A DNA stretch of 64,000 nt from Fictibacillus macauensis ZFHKF-1 (GTDB lineage: Bacteria; Bacillota; Bacilli; Bacillales; Fictibacillaceae). Shown piece by piece: positions 9,414 through 17,576 of this stretch (positions within the stretch are counted from its first letter, which is position 1; every line of letters begins with the position of its first letter). The stretch is from the NCBI RefSeq assembly GCF_000269865.1, contig NZ_AKKV01000024.1, positions 186,001-250,000 on the forward strand, read 5' to 3'. Both the position numbers and the translations under genes were made by a program. Below the pieces are notes generated by a model that had not been told where the DNA came from, did no database searches, and worked only from the letters and a program-made list of their open reading frames with translations.

Positions 9414-10166
9414 TTATTCACTAATACGGTTTTGTAGTTCTTGTATAAAACGTAATCGATAACAGTTTTTCGCTAATTTCCCTAAAGATTCAATGAAACG
9501 ATAGTTTACAACACCACCGACAATCGCCCCAAAGCCTGGGATTAACTGTAGCAATTTAGCCAAGTCAATATGATCACGATAATCTTGTTGCAATGCTTGC
9601 CAATCAATTCCTGTTAAATAATCTTCTTTTGAGGGCATGCTTTCTTTGCTTTGATGATAGTCGTTAATTCGTTGGTAAAGCTCTTCTCGTCGAAAGGGAC
9701 TTCCATACGCAAACTGAAAGATATAGAGAATAAATAAACGCTCTCGATAATCACGCACGTCCATTCCATAAGCTGCAGCAATGGCAAACAGAAATTTCAT
9801 TTTGATACTAAGTAAAAGAGGAAAGTCCGCTAAGCTTAATAGCAACCCACCTGCACCCGTTCCTATTCCCTCTAAAGCAGCTGTGCGTTTATAGGTAGTA
9901 ATGAGCACATCTGCTCGCTTGTCACTATCACGTAACGATAAAGATAACCGTTCATTCTTTTTTGACGTGTATTCCGAGCCAAGCAAGGTCGCATGAACCA
10001 TACTTTTTATACTTTTGGTTACGACATCATGAACTTTAGCTGGTATAAAGCCATTCACTTTGTTTTGTATTTTCTTTGAAGAACGATCCCATAAAGAAGG
10101 ACGCTTAAGCAGTTCAACTTGCCAGCTATGAAGTTCTTGTTGCACTTGATTTTCATAAGTGCCCAC
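9414..10166 (-). CDS. ecsC: EcsC family protein
   Basis: Third gene of the ecs operon. Function of EcsC is not established; in B. subtilis its loss has little effect compared with EcsA or EcsB. 250 residues. Visible features: an N-terminal amphipathic charged part (LKRPSLWDRSSKKIQNKVNGF), a glycine-rich hydrophobic core (GIGTGAGGLLLSLADFPLLLSIKMKF), and a C-terminal hydrophobic stretch (LIPGFGAIVGGVVNYRF), all typical of the family. It starts 33 bases after the ecsB stop. No catalytic motif is recognisable. Confidence 0.9.
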   Translation of the reverse strand: MGTYENQVQQELHSWQVELLKRPSLWDRSSKKIQNKVNGFIPAKVHDVVTKSIKSMVHATLLGSEYTSKKNERLSLSLRDSDKRADVLITTYKRTAALEGIGTGAGGLLLSLADFPLLLSIKMKFLFAIAAAYGMDVRDYRERLFILYIFQFAYGSPFRREELYQRINDYHQSKESMPSKEDYLTGIDWQALQQDYRDHIDLAKLLQLIPGFGAIVGGVVNYRFIESLGKLAKNCYRLRFIQELQNRISE

Positions 10167-10199
10167 GTTCTTCCCCCTATCTTGTCCTCATTCTATATG

Positions 10200-11420
10200 T
10201 TACTTTACGTCTCGTAGCTTTGATTTAGTATAGAAATTGACAAAGTAAAGAATAAAAAGAACTGCCCCTACAATGCATAATAAAATAAAGGACCACTTCT
10301 CTTGAAGGATAATTAAAAATAGCAGGAAAATACATAATTGTACTGAGAGTAACGTTTGTAATAAGCCTTTAAAGGCTTGGAAGCGACTGTCTTTTTGCAA
10401 AGGGTATAATTCAAACCATACATTGCCTTTATGATGTTTAAACAATGGTAGCAGCTGAACACCTGTTGCATGCGTAAAAAGTAATAATAGCGCTACATGC
10501 CACCATCCCGATGGAATCCACCATAAAAACAGCAGACCGATGAGCGTAAGTCGTACATATATCCCTAAATAATCATTGCTTCGTATAAAAGTTTTACGAT
10601 ATAAACCATGAAAAGGACGTCTAGGAGCGAATTTAGCATGTGCTAGGAAGGACAACCATTTTCTTGGACGAACTTTTTGCGAAAGTTGAGGAACGTCTGT
10701 AAATAAATTAGCAATTCGATATAATTTCATCATTGCCCGATTTTCTAAATGAATTAAATGCTCCCACTTAATGCTATATTCTCGCTGAATACGCTTATAC
10801 ACAAATTGATGTAACACATACATCACAGCAAACATTGCGATCACAAAGACATACGCTTTTTCAAATAACAAATATAGAAAAACGCCATTTACACAAATCC
10901 GTATGCCACGGTAGCTTCTTCTCGTGACTTCATAGGGAAGACGCTGTTCCTCCCAAGACGTGCGGATATTCCATCCTTTTACGACGATTAGCAAAAGTAA
11001 CGTAATGATTAAGTCGCTCGTACGCAATGAAATAAACCGAGAATATAAAGGACCTAAGGCTAGAGTAACAAGTGTTATTGAAAAAGCTTGAATGAGAAAC
11101 GTGTAATAAAAACTTTTCTTAAAATAGGCTTTCATATAGGGTTCGATTGGTAATAAAAAAACGAGATCCCCAGATTGTAAAAAGGTTCGAAATGGACTTC
11201 TTGTTAATAAATAAAGGAAAACAACAAGTAGTACCCAAACAGCCGGAAACTGATCAGGTAGTTGTTTTAAAATTTGTGCATAATAAAAGCTACCTGTTAC
11301 AAACAAAATATACAGTGAGAGCATAAACCCACTATTTCCAATTAATCTAAAATACTTTAATGCGATGGTTAGATAATGGTCTCTTCGTTTTTTCCATAAC
11401 TGCTCAACAACTTCAATCAT
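10200..11420 (-). CDS. ecsB: ABC transporter membrane subunit EcsB
   Basis: Polytopic membrane partner of EcsA. 406 residues with several hydrophobic segments (about 30-50, 60-85, 105-160, 185-205, 300-330, 350-395) and family sequence YVLHQFVYKRIQREYSIKW. In B. subtilis EcsAB mutants are pleiotropic: reduced secretion, sporulation, competence and intramembrane proteolysis by RasP (family knowledge). The transported substrate is unknown; related systems in firmicutes have been linked to peptide export. Its ATG overlaps the ecsA stop (ATGA), indicating translational coupling and a fixed ratio of the two subunits. Confidence 0.92.
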   Translation of the reverse strand: MIEVVEQLWKKRRDHYLTIALKYFRLIGNSGFMLSLYILFVTGSFYYAQILKQLPDQFPAVWVLLVVFLYLLTRSPFRTFLQSGDLVFLLPIEPYMKAYFKKSFYYTFLIQAFSITLVTLALGPLYSRFISLRTSDLIITLLLLIVVKGWNIRTSWEEQRLPYEVTRRSYRGIRICVNGVFLYLLFEKAYVFVIAMFAVMYVLHQFVYKRIQREYSIKWEHLIHLENRAMMKLYRIANLFTDVPQLSQKVRPRKWLSFLAHAKFAPRRPFHGLYRKTFIRSNDYLGIYVRLTLIGLLFLWWIPSGWWHVALLLLFTHATGVQLLPLFKHHKGNVWFELYPLQKDSRFQAFKGLLQTLLSVQLCIFLLFLIILQEKWSFILLCIVGAVLFILYFVNFYTKSKLRDVK

Positions 11421-12160
11421 ACCTTCTTGCCTCGACTTGCATAAATATAAATATCATCTAAAGTCGCATGAGGATGACCCATTTGCGCTTGTAATTCCTC
11501 CAACGTCCCTTGCATGACGATTTTTCCTTCATGCAAAATAATGAAGCGATCACAGTATTGTTGTGCCGTTGGTAAAATATGCGTAGACATTAAAATACCG
11601 GCTCCGTTATTTTTGCGTGTCTCAATAAGCTCTAATAGTGAATGAATGCCAAGTGGATCAAGTCCTACAAAAGGTTCATCAATAATATAAAGATCAGGTT
11701 CGACTAAAAAAGCACAAAGAATCATGACTTTTTGACGCATCCCCTTGGAAAAATGACTCGGAAACCAAGTGACCTTATTATCCATATTAAATTCTTTTAA
11801 TAAAGGGTGTACACGCGTTTCAAATGTCGTTTCATCAAGGTTGTAGGCCATCGCCATCATTTGCAGATGTTCCCACAGTGTCATTTCCTCATATAAAATA
11901 GGTGTTTCTGGTATGTAAGATAAATGACTCCGATACGTTTCGGGAGCTTCTTTAAACGTAGTGCCATGGATGACCGTCTTGCCTTTAACGGGTTCCATTA
12001 ATCCTAAAATGTGTTTAATGGTTGTACTTTTCCCCGCACCATTAAGGCCGATTAGACCAATCACCTCACGAGCTCGCACTGAAAATGATACATCGTGTAA
12101 GACGGGACGATCATACGTGTAGCCGCCCGTTAAATTTGTAACCTCTAATATATTTTTCAT
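11417..12160 (-). CDS. ecsA: ABC transporter ATP-binding subunit EcsA
   Basis: Nucleotide-binding domain of the Ecs ABC transporter. Walker A GLNGAGKST (about residues 38-46), signature-like HFSKGMRQKVM, Walker B LYIIDEPFVGLD, switch histidine in MSTHILPTA. The first 19 codons of the longest frame are excluded because AAAGGA precedes the ATG at 12158-12160 and the family begins there; this gives 247 residues, matching B. subtilis (248). First gene of ecsABC. The next gene upstream, hit, is divergent, the same arrangement as in B. subtilis. Relevant to protein secretion and hence to prsA and cssRS further along. Confidence 0.95.
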   Translation of the reverse strand: MKNILEVTNLTGGYTYDRPVLHDVSFSVRAREVIGLIGLNGAGKSTTIKHILGLMEPVKGKTVIHGTTFKEAPETYRSHLSYIPETPILYEEMTLWEHLQMMAMAYNLDETTFETRVHPLLKEFNMDNKVTWFPSHFSKGMRQKVMILCAFLVEPDLYIIDEPFVGLDPLGIHSLLELIETRKNNGAGILMSTHILPTAQQYCDRFIILHEGKIVMQGTLEELQAQMGHPHATLDDIYIYASRGKKV

Positions 12161-12527
12161 TGATCCATTCCTTTCTACAGACCATTCTAAATAGCAGAGA
12201 ATTTTTATTTTAATCATACTATGTTTATCTTTGATTTACCAACGATGAAGAAACCGTTTTACCATCCTTATTTTCCTCACAATAAAAACATGTATAAAGT
12301 GAAGAAAAGGTGGTTATTCTATAACTGAAGAAGGCATCCCCCCTTCTTCAAAAGGGAGATTGTTGTACGATTTTGATTTGAACAGTCAATTTAAGGAGAT
12401 GATTCTCTTGGAGGAGTTAGGCTTTCCCTTAAGCTTGTACAAATCCTGTTAGATTGAGGTGTTCGCCAAAAAATCGAAATAGAAGTATCCCAATTTCTCC
12501 TTTCTTCTCTAACCTCTATAAGGAAGA
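12161..12527. other. Non-coding gap between ecsA and hit, possible small transcript
   Basis: No gene over 20 codons is visible here. Contents: a GAAGAAGG / CCTTCTTC hairpin at about 12328-12350; a purine-rich stretch with AAGGAG followed by a 17-codon frame (12402-12455, beginning MILLEELGFPLSLYKS) of doubtful reality; and a pyrimidine-rich stretch at 12494-12517. It ends in a strong plus-strand terminator although no plus-strand gene precedes it, so some RNA probably starts in this gap. Confidence 0.4.
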
Positions 12528-12560
12528 GGGTTCTGCTTAACGCAGAACCCTTTTTCTTTT
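12528..12560 (+). terminator. Orphan terminator upstream of hit
   Basis: GGGTTCTGC / GCAGAACCC perfect 9-bp stem, 5-base loop, then TTTTTCTTTTT. It points in the plus direction with no plus-strand gene before it. Confidence 0.85.
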
Positions 12561-12617
12561 TCCATAGAGATCTTTTCTATGCTACACTAGACGAAAACGA
12601 TTCATGAGGTGATCGCT

Positions 12618-13052
12618 ATGAGCCATGATGAACAATGTATTTTTTGTAAAATTATTAACGGAGAAATTCCTGCTTATAAAGTGTATGAAGATGAGCATGT
12701 TCTCGCCTTTTTAGACATTAGTCAAGTAACGAAAGGACATACACTTGTTATTCCAAAAAAACATCATCAAGATATTTATGCCCTACCTTCAGAAGTAGCG
12801 GGCGCAGTGTTTGCTGCAGTACCAAAAGTCGCAAATGCCCTTAAAGCTGCCTATGAGCCGATTGGGATGAACGTATTAAATAACAATGGGGAAGCCGCTG
12901 GTCAAACCGTTTTCCATTATCATCTACATATATTACCCCGCTATGGCAAAGGAGATGGGTTTGGAGCAGTTTGGGAAACACATGATTGCTCTAAAGAAGA
13001 GTTTCAGAAACGTAGCGAGGAAATTTCCGCTATGGTACAATCACTTTCATAA
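12618..13052 (+). CDS. hit: HIT-family nucleotide-binding protein Hit
   Basis: Histidine-triad hydrolase acting on nucleoside phosphoramidates or adenylated compounds. Triad H100-Y-H102-L-H104 in HYHLHILPR; Cys7 and Cys10 with His49/His50 form the zinc site seen in Bacillus Hit. GAGGTGATCGCT precedes the ATG at 12618, so I discard the GTG three codons upstream; 144 residues, standard. Divergent from ecsA, and probably under the control of whatever reads through the terminator at 12528-12560. Own terminator follows. Confidence 0.93.
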   Translation: MSHDEQCIFCKIINGEIPAYKVYEDEHVLAFLDISQVTKGHTLVIPKKHHQDIYALPSEVAGAVFAAVPKVANALKAAYEPIGMNVLNNNGEAAGQTVFHYHLHILPRYGKGDGFGAVWETHDCSKEEFQKRSEEISAMVQSLS

Positions 13053-13061
13053 CTTGTCTAG

Positions 13062-13099
13062 AAACTACCTGAGTGCATCATGAACAGGTGGTTTTTTTC
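13062..13099 (+). terminator. Terminator after hit
   Basis: AACTACCTG / CAGGTGGTT stem (one G-U pair) followed by TTTTTTT, immediately before the serC ribosome site. Confidence 0.82.
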
Positions 13100-13124
13100 A
13101 TACAATAATGCAGGAGGATGACAA

Positions 13125-14210
13125 ATGAAACAGGTTTTTAACTTTAACGCAGGACCCGCAGCACTTCCGAAAGAAGTGCTACAACAAGCGCAGCAAGAAA
13201 TGCTAAATTTCAAAGACTCCGGAATTTCTGTAATGGAGCATAGTCACCGCGGTAAACTTTATGAAAGTGTACATGAGGAAGCAAAAACATTGTTAAAAGA
13301 ATTACTTTCTATTCCTGATTCGTACGAAGTTCTTTTTTTACAAGGTGGTGCCAGCTTACAGTTTGCTATGTTACCTATGAACTTTTTAAAACAAGGAGAA
13401 CTAGCAGGCTTTATCACAACAGGGGCATGGTCAGAAAAGGCACGTAATGAAGCAGCTAAAATTGGAGCAACCGAAGAAATTGTATCTGGTAAAGAGCAAA
13501 ACTATACGACCATTCCAGCTCTTCCCTCTTTTGCTGAAGATCGTTATAAATATGTACACGTAACATCTAATAATACGATTTTCGGAACACAATGGGAAAA
13601 TTTCAATGCTATTTCTCATCCATTTCTAATTGCAGATATGTCGAGTGACATCTTAAGCCGAAAGATTCCCGTTGAGAAATTCGGGATAATTTATGCCGGT
13701 GCGCAAAAAAATTTAGGTCCAGCTGGTGTAACGGTTGTGATATTACGAAAAGACTTGCTACAGCAAGCGAATAAAGACCTTCCTGCTATTCTTTCTTACG
13801 AAACACATGTAAAAAATCGTTCGCTTTATAATACACCACCGACTTTTTCGATCTATTTATTACATCTCGTTCTTCAGTGGGTAAAGTCTCTTGGCGGGCT
13901 TGACGCGATTGAAAAGAAAAATGAGGAAAAAGCGGCTTTCATTTATGAAGCCATCGATCATAGCAATGGATTTTACAGTGGTCATGCAACAAAGGATAGT
14001 CGTTCTCTTATGAATATTACCTTTACCCTACCGAATGAAGATCTTACAAAAACGTTCCTTGCAGAAGCAGAGCAACGTGGCTTTATCGGTCTCGCTGGTC
14101 ATCGTTCAGTTGGAGGCTGCCGAGCGTCAACGTACAACGCTGTTCCGATGGAAGCATGTAAGGCACTGCGTAACTTTATGGATGAATTCTACTTAAATTA
14201 TGGAAATTAG
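13125..14210 (+). CDS. serC: Phosphoserine aminotransferase SerC
   Basis: PLP enzyme converting 3-phosphohydroxypyruvate and glutamate to phosphoserine, second step of serine synthesis. N-terminal FNFNAGPAALPKEV, PLP lysine K195 in YAGAQKNLGPAGV, and C-terminal GHRSVGGCRASTYNA, the phosphoserine-binding signature. 361 residues, full length. GGAGGATGACAA precedes the ATG. Gene order hit-serC-trpP is as in B. subtilis (in mirror image). A leader-like gap upstream is short, so regulation is not visible. Confidence 0.95.
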   Translation: MKQVFNFNAGPAALPKEVLQQAQQEMLNFKDSGISVMEHSHRGKLYESVHEEAKTLLKELLSIPDSYEVLFLQGGASLQFAMLPMNFLKQGELAGFITTGAWSEKARNEAAKIGATEEIVSGKEQNYTTIPALPSFAEDRYKYVHVTSNNTIFGTQWENFNAISHPFLIADMSSDILSRKIPVEKFGIIYAGAQKNLGPAGVTVVILRKDLLQQANKDLPAILSYETHVKNRSLYNTPPTFSIYLLHLVLQWVKSLGGLDAIEKKNEEKAAFIYEAIDHSNGFYSGHATKDSRSLMNITFTLPNEDLTKTFLAEAEQRGFIGLAGHRSVGGCRASTYNAVPMEACKALRNFMDEFYLNYGN

Positions 14211-14291
14211 GGCTATGTGACTGTTCACTTTCCCGGAATTTTGTTAAAATAATGTATACCATCCTCGCAAAAGGCGAAGAGCGCACTTTTG

Positions 14292-14322
14292 GAGGAAGAA
14301 GATTTAGTTGAGGAGAGATGAG
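14292..14322 (+). promoter_or_regulatory. TRAP (MtrB) RNA-binding site on the trpP ribosome binding region
   Basis: NAG triplets: GAG 14292, AAG 14296/14299, TAG 14305, GAG 14310, GAG 14315, GAG 14320. The last four are spaced exactly five bases apart (NAGNN register), and the series covers the Shine-Dalgarno region just before the trpP ATG at 14325. In B. subtilis TRAP binds such (G/U)AG repeats over the trpP start and blocks translation when tryptophan is plentiful. Binding here is inferred. Confidence 0.75.
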
Positions 14323-14324
14323 AA

Positions 14325-14861
14325 ATGAAAACAAAGTCATTAGCATTAACAGGTGTTCTTTTAGCATTAGGATATATTTTACATGTGATTGTCCCACCGT
14401 TCTTTTTAGGGATGCGTCCTGATATGATGCTTACGATGCTCTTTTTAGTCATTATTCTTGTTCCAAACATGTCAAATGTCATCACTGCCGCCATCGTCAC
14501 AGGTGTCATTGCTGCTTTAACAACAACATTCCCTGGCGGACAAATAGCAAACTTAGTCGACAAACCTGTAACGGCATTTGTCTTCTTCGGTCTATATGTC
14601 CTCGTTTCTCGGTACAAAATGAACAATGTTATGGCTACAGCGTTAACGTTTGTTGGAACGTTAGTTAGTGGTTCGATCTTTTTAACAACTGCACTTGCAG
14701 TGGCCGGATTACCTGGTACGTTTCTAGCGATCTTTACAGCTGTTGTAGTACCTACTGCCGCAGTTAACAGTATTGTTATGTTTGTCGTGTATCCTGTTGC
14801 TGATCGCATTCGCAAACGGACACTCAGTACGTCTCAAACAGTAGCAACAAAAAAAGCCTAA
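14325..14861 (+). CDS. trpP: Tryptophan transporter TrpP
   Basis: Membrane protein of the TrpP/ECF S-component-like group, the probable tryptophan uptake protein of Bacillus (formerly YhaG). 178 residues with about five hydrophobic segments; conserved blocks PPFFLGMRPDMMLTMLF, VTGVIAALTTTFPGGQIANLVDKPV and GTLVSGSIFL match the family. The ribosome site lies inside the TRAP-type repeat described at 14292-14322, so it is likely repressed at translation by tryptophan-bound TRAP. Followed by a strong terminator, thus a single-gene unit or the tail of serC read-through. Confidence 0.92.
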   Translation: MKTKSLALTGVLLALGYILHVIVPPFFLGMRPDMMLTMLFLVIILVPNMSNVITAAIVTGVIAALTTTFPGGQIANLVDKPVTAFVFFGLYVLVSRYKMNNVMATALTFVGTLVSGSIFLTTALAVAGLPGTFLAIFTAVVVPTAAVNSIVMFVVYPVADRIRKRTLSTSQTVATKKA

Positions 14862-14868
14862 CCATTGC

Positions 14869-14912
14869 GAACAGGATAAAGGAGCTTATCTCCTTTATCC
14901 TGTTCTTTTTTT
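14869..14912 (+). terminator. Terminator after trpP
   Basis: GAACAGGATAAAGGAG / CTCCTTTATCCTGTTC-type 15-bp stem with TTTTTTT. Confidence 0.92.
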
Positions 14913-14926
14913 AAGTCGGCATAACA

Positions 14927-14960
14927 AAAAAGCCGACTTCCGCTATGGAGTCGACTTTAC
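14927..14960 (-). terminator. Terminator of the DUF1232 gene, overlapping its stop codon
   Basis: In the minus direction AAGTCGACTCC pairs with GGAAGTCGGCTT (one bulge, one G-U pair) and is followed by TTTTTT. The stop codon of the gene lies in the upstream arm. Confidence 0.7.
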
Positions 14961-15356
14961 TAGCATCTCTTCTTCCCACTCTCTATACTGTTCGATTTCT
15001 CGCTTAATGGTTTTGTACAGAAATGCCAGAACCGCTGCATCATCAAGCAAACCAATGCCAACAATAAAGTCAGGAACTGCGTCAATCGGACTGACAAAAT
15101 AGAGGAGTGCTGCCACAATTAATAACATTGATTTTTTGGAAATGTTTCGATAAGAACCATCCCTGTAATGTTTCATCATGCGAATTAAACCTTTTACTTG
15201 AGCGGTTAGCTCTCGTAAAGTTGAACTTCCTTCAGCTGACGCTGTCTTCTTTTCTGCATTTAAGATTAGCTCATCTGAGCGTTTGTGATCTTCTAAAATA
15301 TCTGAAGCTTTATTTTTCATGCGGTTAAAATAATTTCCAATCGTATGTCGTTCCAT
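14943..15356 (-). CDS. DUF1232 (YkvA-like) membrane protein
   Basis: 137-residue protein with the YkvA/DUF1232 core: KKSMLLIVAALLYFVSPIDAVPDFIVG followed in part by GLLDDAAVLAFLYKTI. The YFxSPIDxVPD motif and two hydrophobic segments (about residues 75-95 and 100-118) mark the family; function is unknown. The N-terminal 65 residues are charged and probably helical. GAAGGAGGG precedes the start. It is not part of the conserved yhaH-scoC order in B. subtilis and is transcribed alone. Confidence 0.85.
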   Translation of the reverse strand: MERHTIGNYFNRMKNKASDILEDHKRSDELILNAEKKTASAEGSSTLRELTAQVKGLIRMMKHYRDGSYRNISKKSMLLIVAALLYFVSPIDAVPDFIVGIGLLDDAAVLAFLYKTIKREIEQYREWEEEMLVKSTP

Positions 15357-15720
15357 TGGACCCTCCTTCTAAATTTTTTCCATCTACTCTATTTCTAACA
15401 TAAAAATACAGATTCAAAAAGAAGCATCTTTCGCTGATTTTCGTTATAATGTGACAAAAAGATGCACAAGTATTTAAACATACTAATGACAAACAAAAAA
15501 GGCGTTTTTTCATTATTTATGCTTAATTATTTCGAATAACGTAAGAATGTGTCGCACTACATATAGCTTTTACCCAAAAAGCAAATCATTGAAAAAAGAG
15601 CTCTAACAAAAGGAAAGATTGTATTCATTCTTTGATTCGCTTGTGAGATCATGTCCAAACATGACGAAACCCATCGGTAAATATTTATGAATTCGGGAAA
15701 TTTCTTAATAGGAGTTTCCA
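15357..15720. other. Intergenic region upstream of yhaH
   Basis: About 360 bases without a supported gene. A possible weak promoter for the DUF1232 gene lies near 15400; otherwise I see nothing in it. A 62-codon minus-strand frame here lacks a ribosome site and family resemblance. Confidence 0.5.
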
Positions 15721-15749
15721 TTCACTAGCAAGAATACAGTTAGTACAAT
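15721..15749 (+). promoter_or_regulatory. Sigma-A-type promoter of yhaH
   Basis: TTCACT (15721-15726), 17-base spacer, TACAAT (15744-15749); GAGGAGG and the yhaH ATG follow within 20 bases. Confidence 0.6.
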
Positions 15750-15768
15750 AATAGAGGAGGAATAAACG

Positions 15769-16128
15769 ATGGCTAAAATGAAATCTGCATTATACGGTTT
15801 TGCAATAGGGACAATTGTAACAGGAGTTGCAACACTCCTCTCCGCTCCCAAATCAGGGAAAGCTGTTCGTCAAGATATTAAGGATAGCGCGAGTAAGTTA
15901 AAGCAATCTGTTGCGAAAATGAAACTTGATACCATTACACTAAAAGAAAAGATTAAATTTGTATCTAAAGAAGGAAAAGATGCCTTTAAACAAGCTTCTG
16001 CTGATCTTAAAGAAGATATCAGTCAGTGGAAGGAAGAGATTAAGCCGAATATGGCAACCATTCAAGAAAGCATGAAAGAAATTCAAGATACGCTTGAAGA
16101 AAGCAAAGCCACTTCAGTTAAAAAATAA
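15769..16128 (+). CDS. yhaH: YtxH-domain protein YhaH
   Basis: Small membrane-anchored protein of the YtxH family (general-stress type in Bacillus; molecular role unknown). One N-terminal glycine-rich membrane segment (about residues 6-26, FAIGTIVTGVATLLSAPKSG), the SAPKSGK motif typical of YtxH, then a long lysine/glutamate-rich coiled-coil region to residue 119. Length equals B. subtilis YhaH (118). Sits between trpP and scoC as in B. subtilis. Followed by a terminator. Confidence 0.85.
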   Translation: MAKMKSALYGFAIGTIVTGVATLLSAPKSGKAVRQDIKDSASKLKQSVAKMKLDTITLKEKIKFVSKEGKDAFKQASADLKEDISQWKEEIKPNMATIQESMKEIQDTLEESKATSVKK

Positions 16129-16141
16129 ATAGCCGTATACG

Positions 16142-16184
16142 AATAGGAACCTCTTGCTAGTAAAGAGGTTCCTATTTTATTTTA
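16142..16184 (+). terminator. Terminator after yhaH
   Basis: AATAGGAACCTCTT / AAGAGGTTCCTATT 14-bp stem followed by TTATTTTAT. Confidence 0.88.
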
Positions 16185-16425
16185 TAGATTACACTATTTT
16201 CCGTCCGTCTAAAGTCATATAAACGCCTTCTAACTTCTATATTTTGGTACTTTTTACAGTCTTGCTTCGCTTTCAACACTATTTTTTTGTCTAATACTTA
16301 AGTTTCATGCCTTTTTGACTAATTTTTCTGCTACTTTGCAAAAATTTTACTTTCTTATTATAGGAAATACTGGCATAATGAGGTTTAGATTGATGTTCTT
16401 ATTAGTAGCAATGGAGGGCATAAAA

Positions 16426-17007
16426 ATGGAAAAGGACAAGTTAGATCTGAAGCAGGCGATCGTATTCAGTCATACGTTCGCACAAATTAGCAAAGCGCTA
16501 TGGAAGAGCGTGGAAAAAGACTGGCAAAATTGGATTAAGGATTTTGGCCTTAATATTAATGAACACCATATTTTATGGATTGCACATCACTTAGGAGGCG
16601 CTAGCATTTCTGATATCGCTAAATTTGGGGTAATGCATGTTTCAACCGCTTTCAACTTTTCGAAAAAGTTAGAAGAGCATGGCTACCTATCATTTTCTAA
16701 AAAAGAAAATGATAAACGTAATACATATATTCAGCTCACTGACCAAGGGGAAGAGCTTCTTCTAGAAACGCTGCAAACATATGATCCAGAAAACTTTAGC
16801 ATTTATTCAGCGGCTCTTCCGATTAAAGACCTATTTGGGAAATTCCCTGAATTCCCTGAAATTATGAGTATGATTCGGAACCTATATGGTGAAGACTTTA
16901 TGACCATCTTCGAAAAGCTAGAAGAGAAAGTTGAATACAGCATGGAAGACACTGTACCTGATAATGTCATTCCACTCACACCTGAGCTGGCAGGCGCTCA
17001 CTCATAA
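16426..17007 (+). CDS. scoC: MarR-family transition-state regulator ScoC (Hpr)
   Basis: DNA-binding repressor of exoprotease genes (aprE, nprE), peptide uptake and sporulation-linked genes in Bacillus. Winged-helix core about residues 20-130: [24 protein letters not shown] then [23 protein letters not shown] and the wing [14 protein letters not shown]. Length 193 after choosing the ATG at 16426, which has GGAGGG seven bases upstream; the longer frame begins 37 codons earlier without a ribosome site. Its 3' end overlaps yhaI on the other strand by 10 bases and no terminator is seen before 17387, so the mRNA should run antisense to all of yhaI. Confidence 0.94.
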   Translation: MEKDKLDLKQAIVFSHTFAQISKALWKSVEKDWQNWIKDFGLNINEHHILWIAHHLGGASISDIAKFGVMHVSTAFNFSKKLEEHGYLSFSKKENDKRNTYIQLTDQGEELLLETLQTYDPENFSIYSAALPIKDLFGKFPEFPEIMSMIRNLYGEDFMTIFEKLEEKVEYSMEDTVPDNVIPLTPELAGAHS

Positions 17008-17339
17008 CGCTGAGCCAACTCGTCCAACGTTAGCATAAGATCTCTATAGAGGTCCTGCGCTAACAATGCTTGAATTGTAGCCTTTGGTTTTAATTTAGGA
17101 GAAAGCATACCAGCAAAATGTAGCAGAAGGGGTAGAAACTGCGTATAACCTCGATCGACATACACTTCGTAGTGTTGTTGAAGGACATCACATAAAGAAA
17201 GAACCCCTTCTACTTCTTCTTCAGTAAGGTGTTTCTCCATTACTAAAGAGTAAAAAGGATAGGATCTTAAGTTAATCGATTGTACCGTTAAACGGTTGTA
17301 GTATTCTAACCGTGCGACTCGTTCTTCAATCGTTTCCAT
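16998..17339 (-). CDS. yhaI: DUF1878 protein YhaI
   Basis: 113-residue cytoplasmic protein of unknown function, same length as B. subtilis YhaI. Conserved N-terminus ([13 protein letters not shown]) and [17 protein letters not shown]-type segment, then helical sequence to the end. Convergent and overlapping with scoC by 10 bases at the 3' ends. No catalytic or membrane features. The upstream gap holds a terminator pointing to the plus direction. Confidence 0.85.
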   Translation of the reverse strand: METIEERVARLEYYNRLTVQSINLRSYPFYSLVMEKHLTEEEVEGVLSLCDVLQQHYEVYVDRGYTQFLPLLLHFAGMLSPKLKPKATIQALLAQDLYRDLMLTLDELAQRYE

Positions 17340-17386
17340 CTTTAACCTGCTTTCTAGAAAGTAAAAATTGATACTTTATATTTTAA

Positions 17387-17426
17387 AACAAAGCTGCCTT
17401 TAATGTAAGGGAGCTTTGTTTTTTTA
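17387..17426 (+). terminator. Terminator upstream of yhaI, probably ending the scoC transcript
   Basis: AACAAAGCT-G-CCTT / AAGG-G-AGCTTTGTT stem with one mismatch, then TTTTTTT. It lies between the divergent starts of yhaI and the DUF3267 gene, so the only plus-strand gene it can serve is scoC. Confidence 0.75.
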
Positions 17427-17576
17427 TTGCATCCTTTGATTTCTTAATTATACATTTATTTACAAGATTATGACGATTTCTCATAAAAAAATTTCTATTG
17501 ATTTCTTCTTCAATTCGCAGTAAAGTAGGTGAGTATGTTTGGAATTACATTGACATTATTATTAAAGGTGGTCCCT

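Noticed and set aside
14225-14815. 196-codon minus-strand frame
   Set aside because: Antisense shadow of trpP; no ribosome site and no family resemblance, whereas TrpP is certain.
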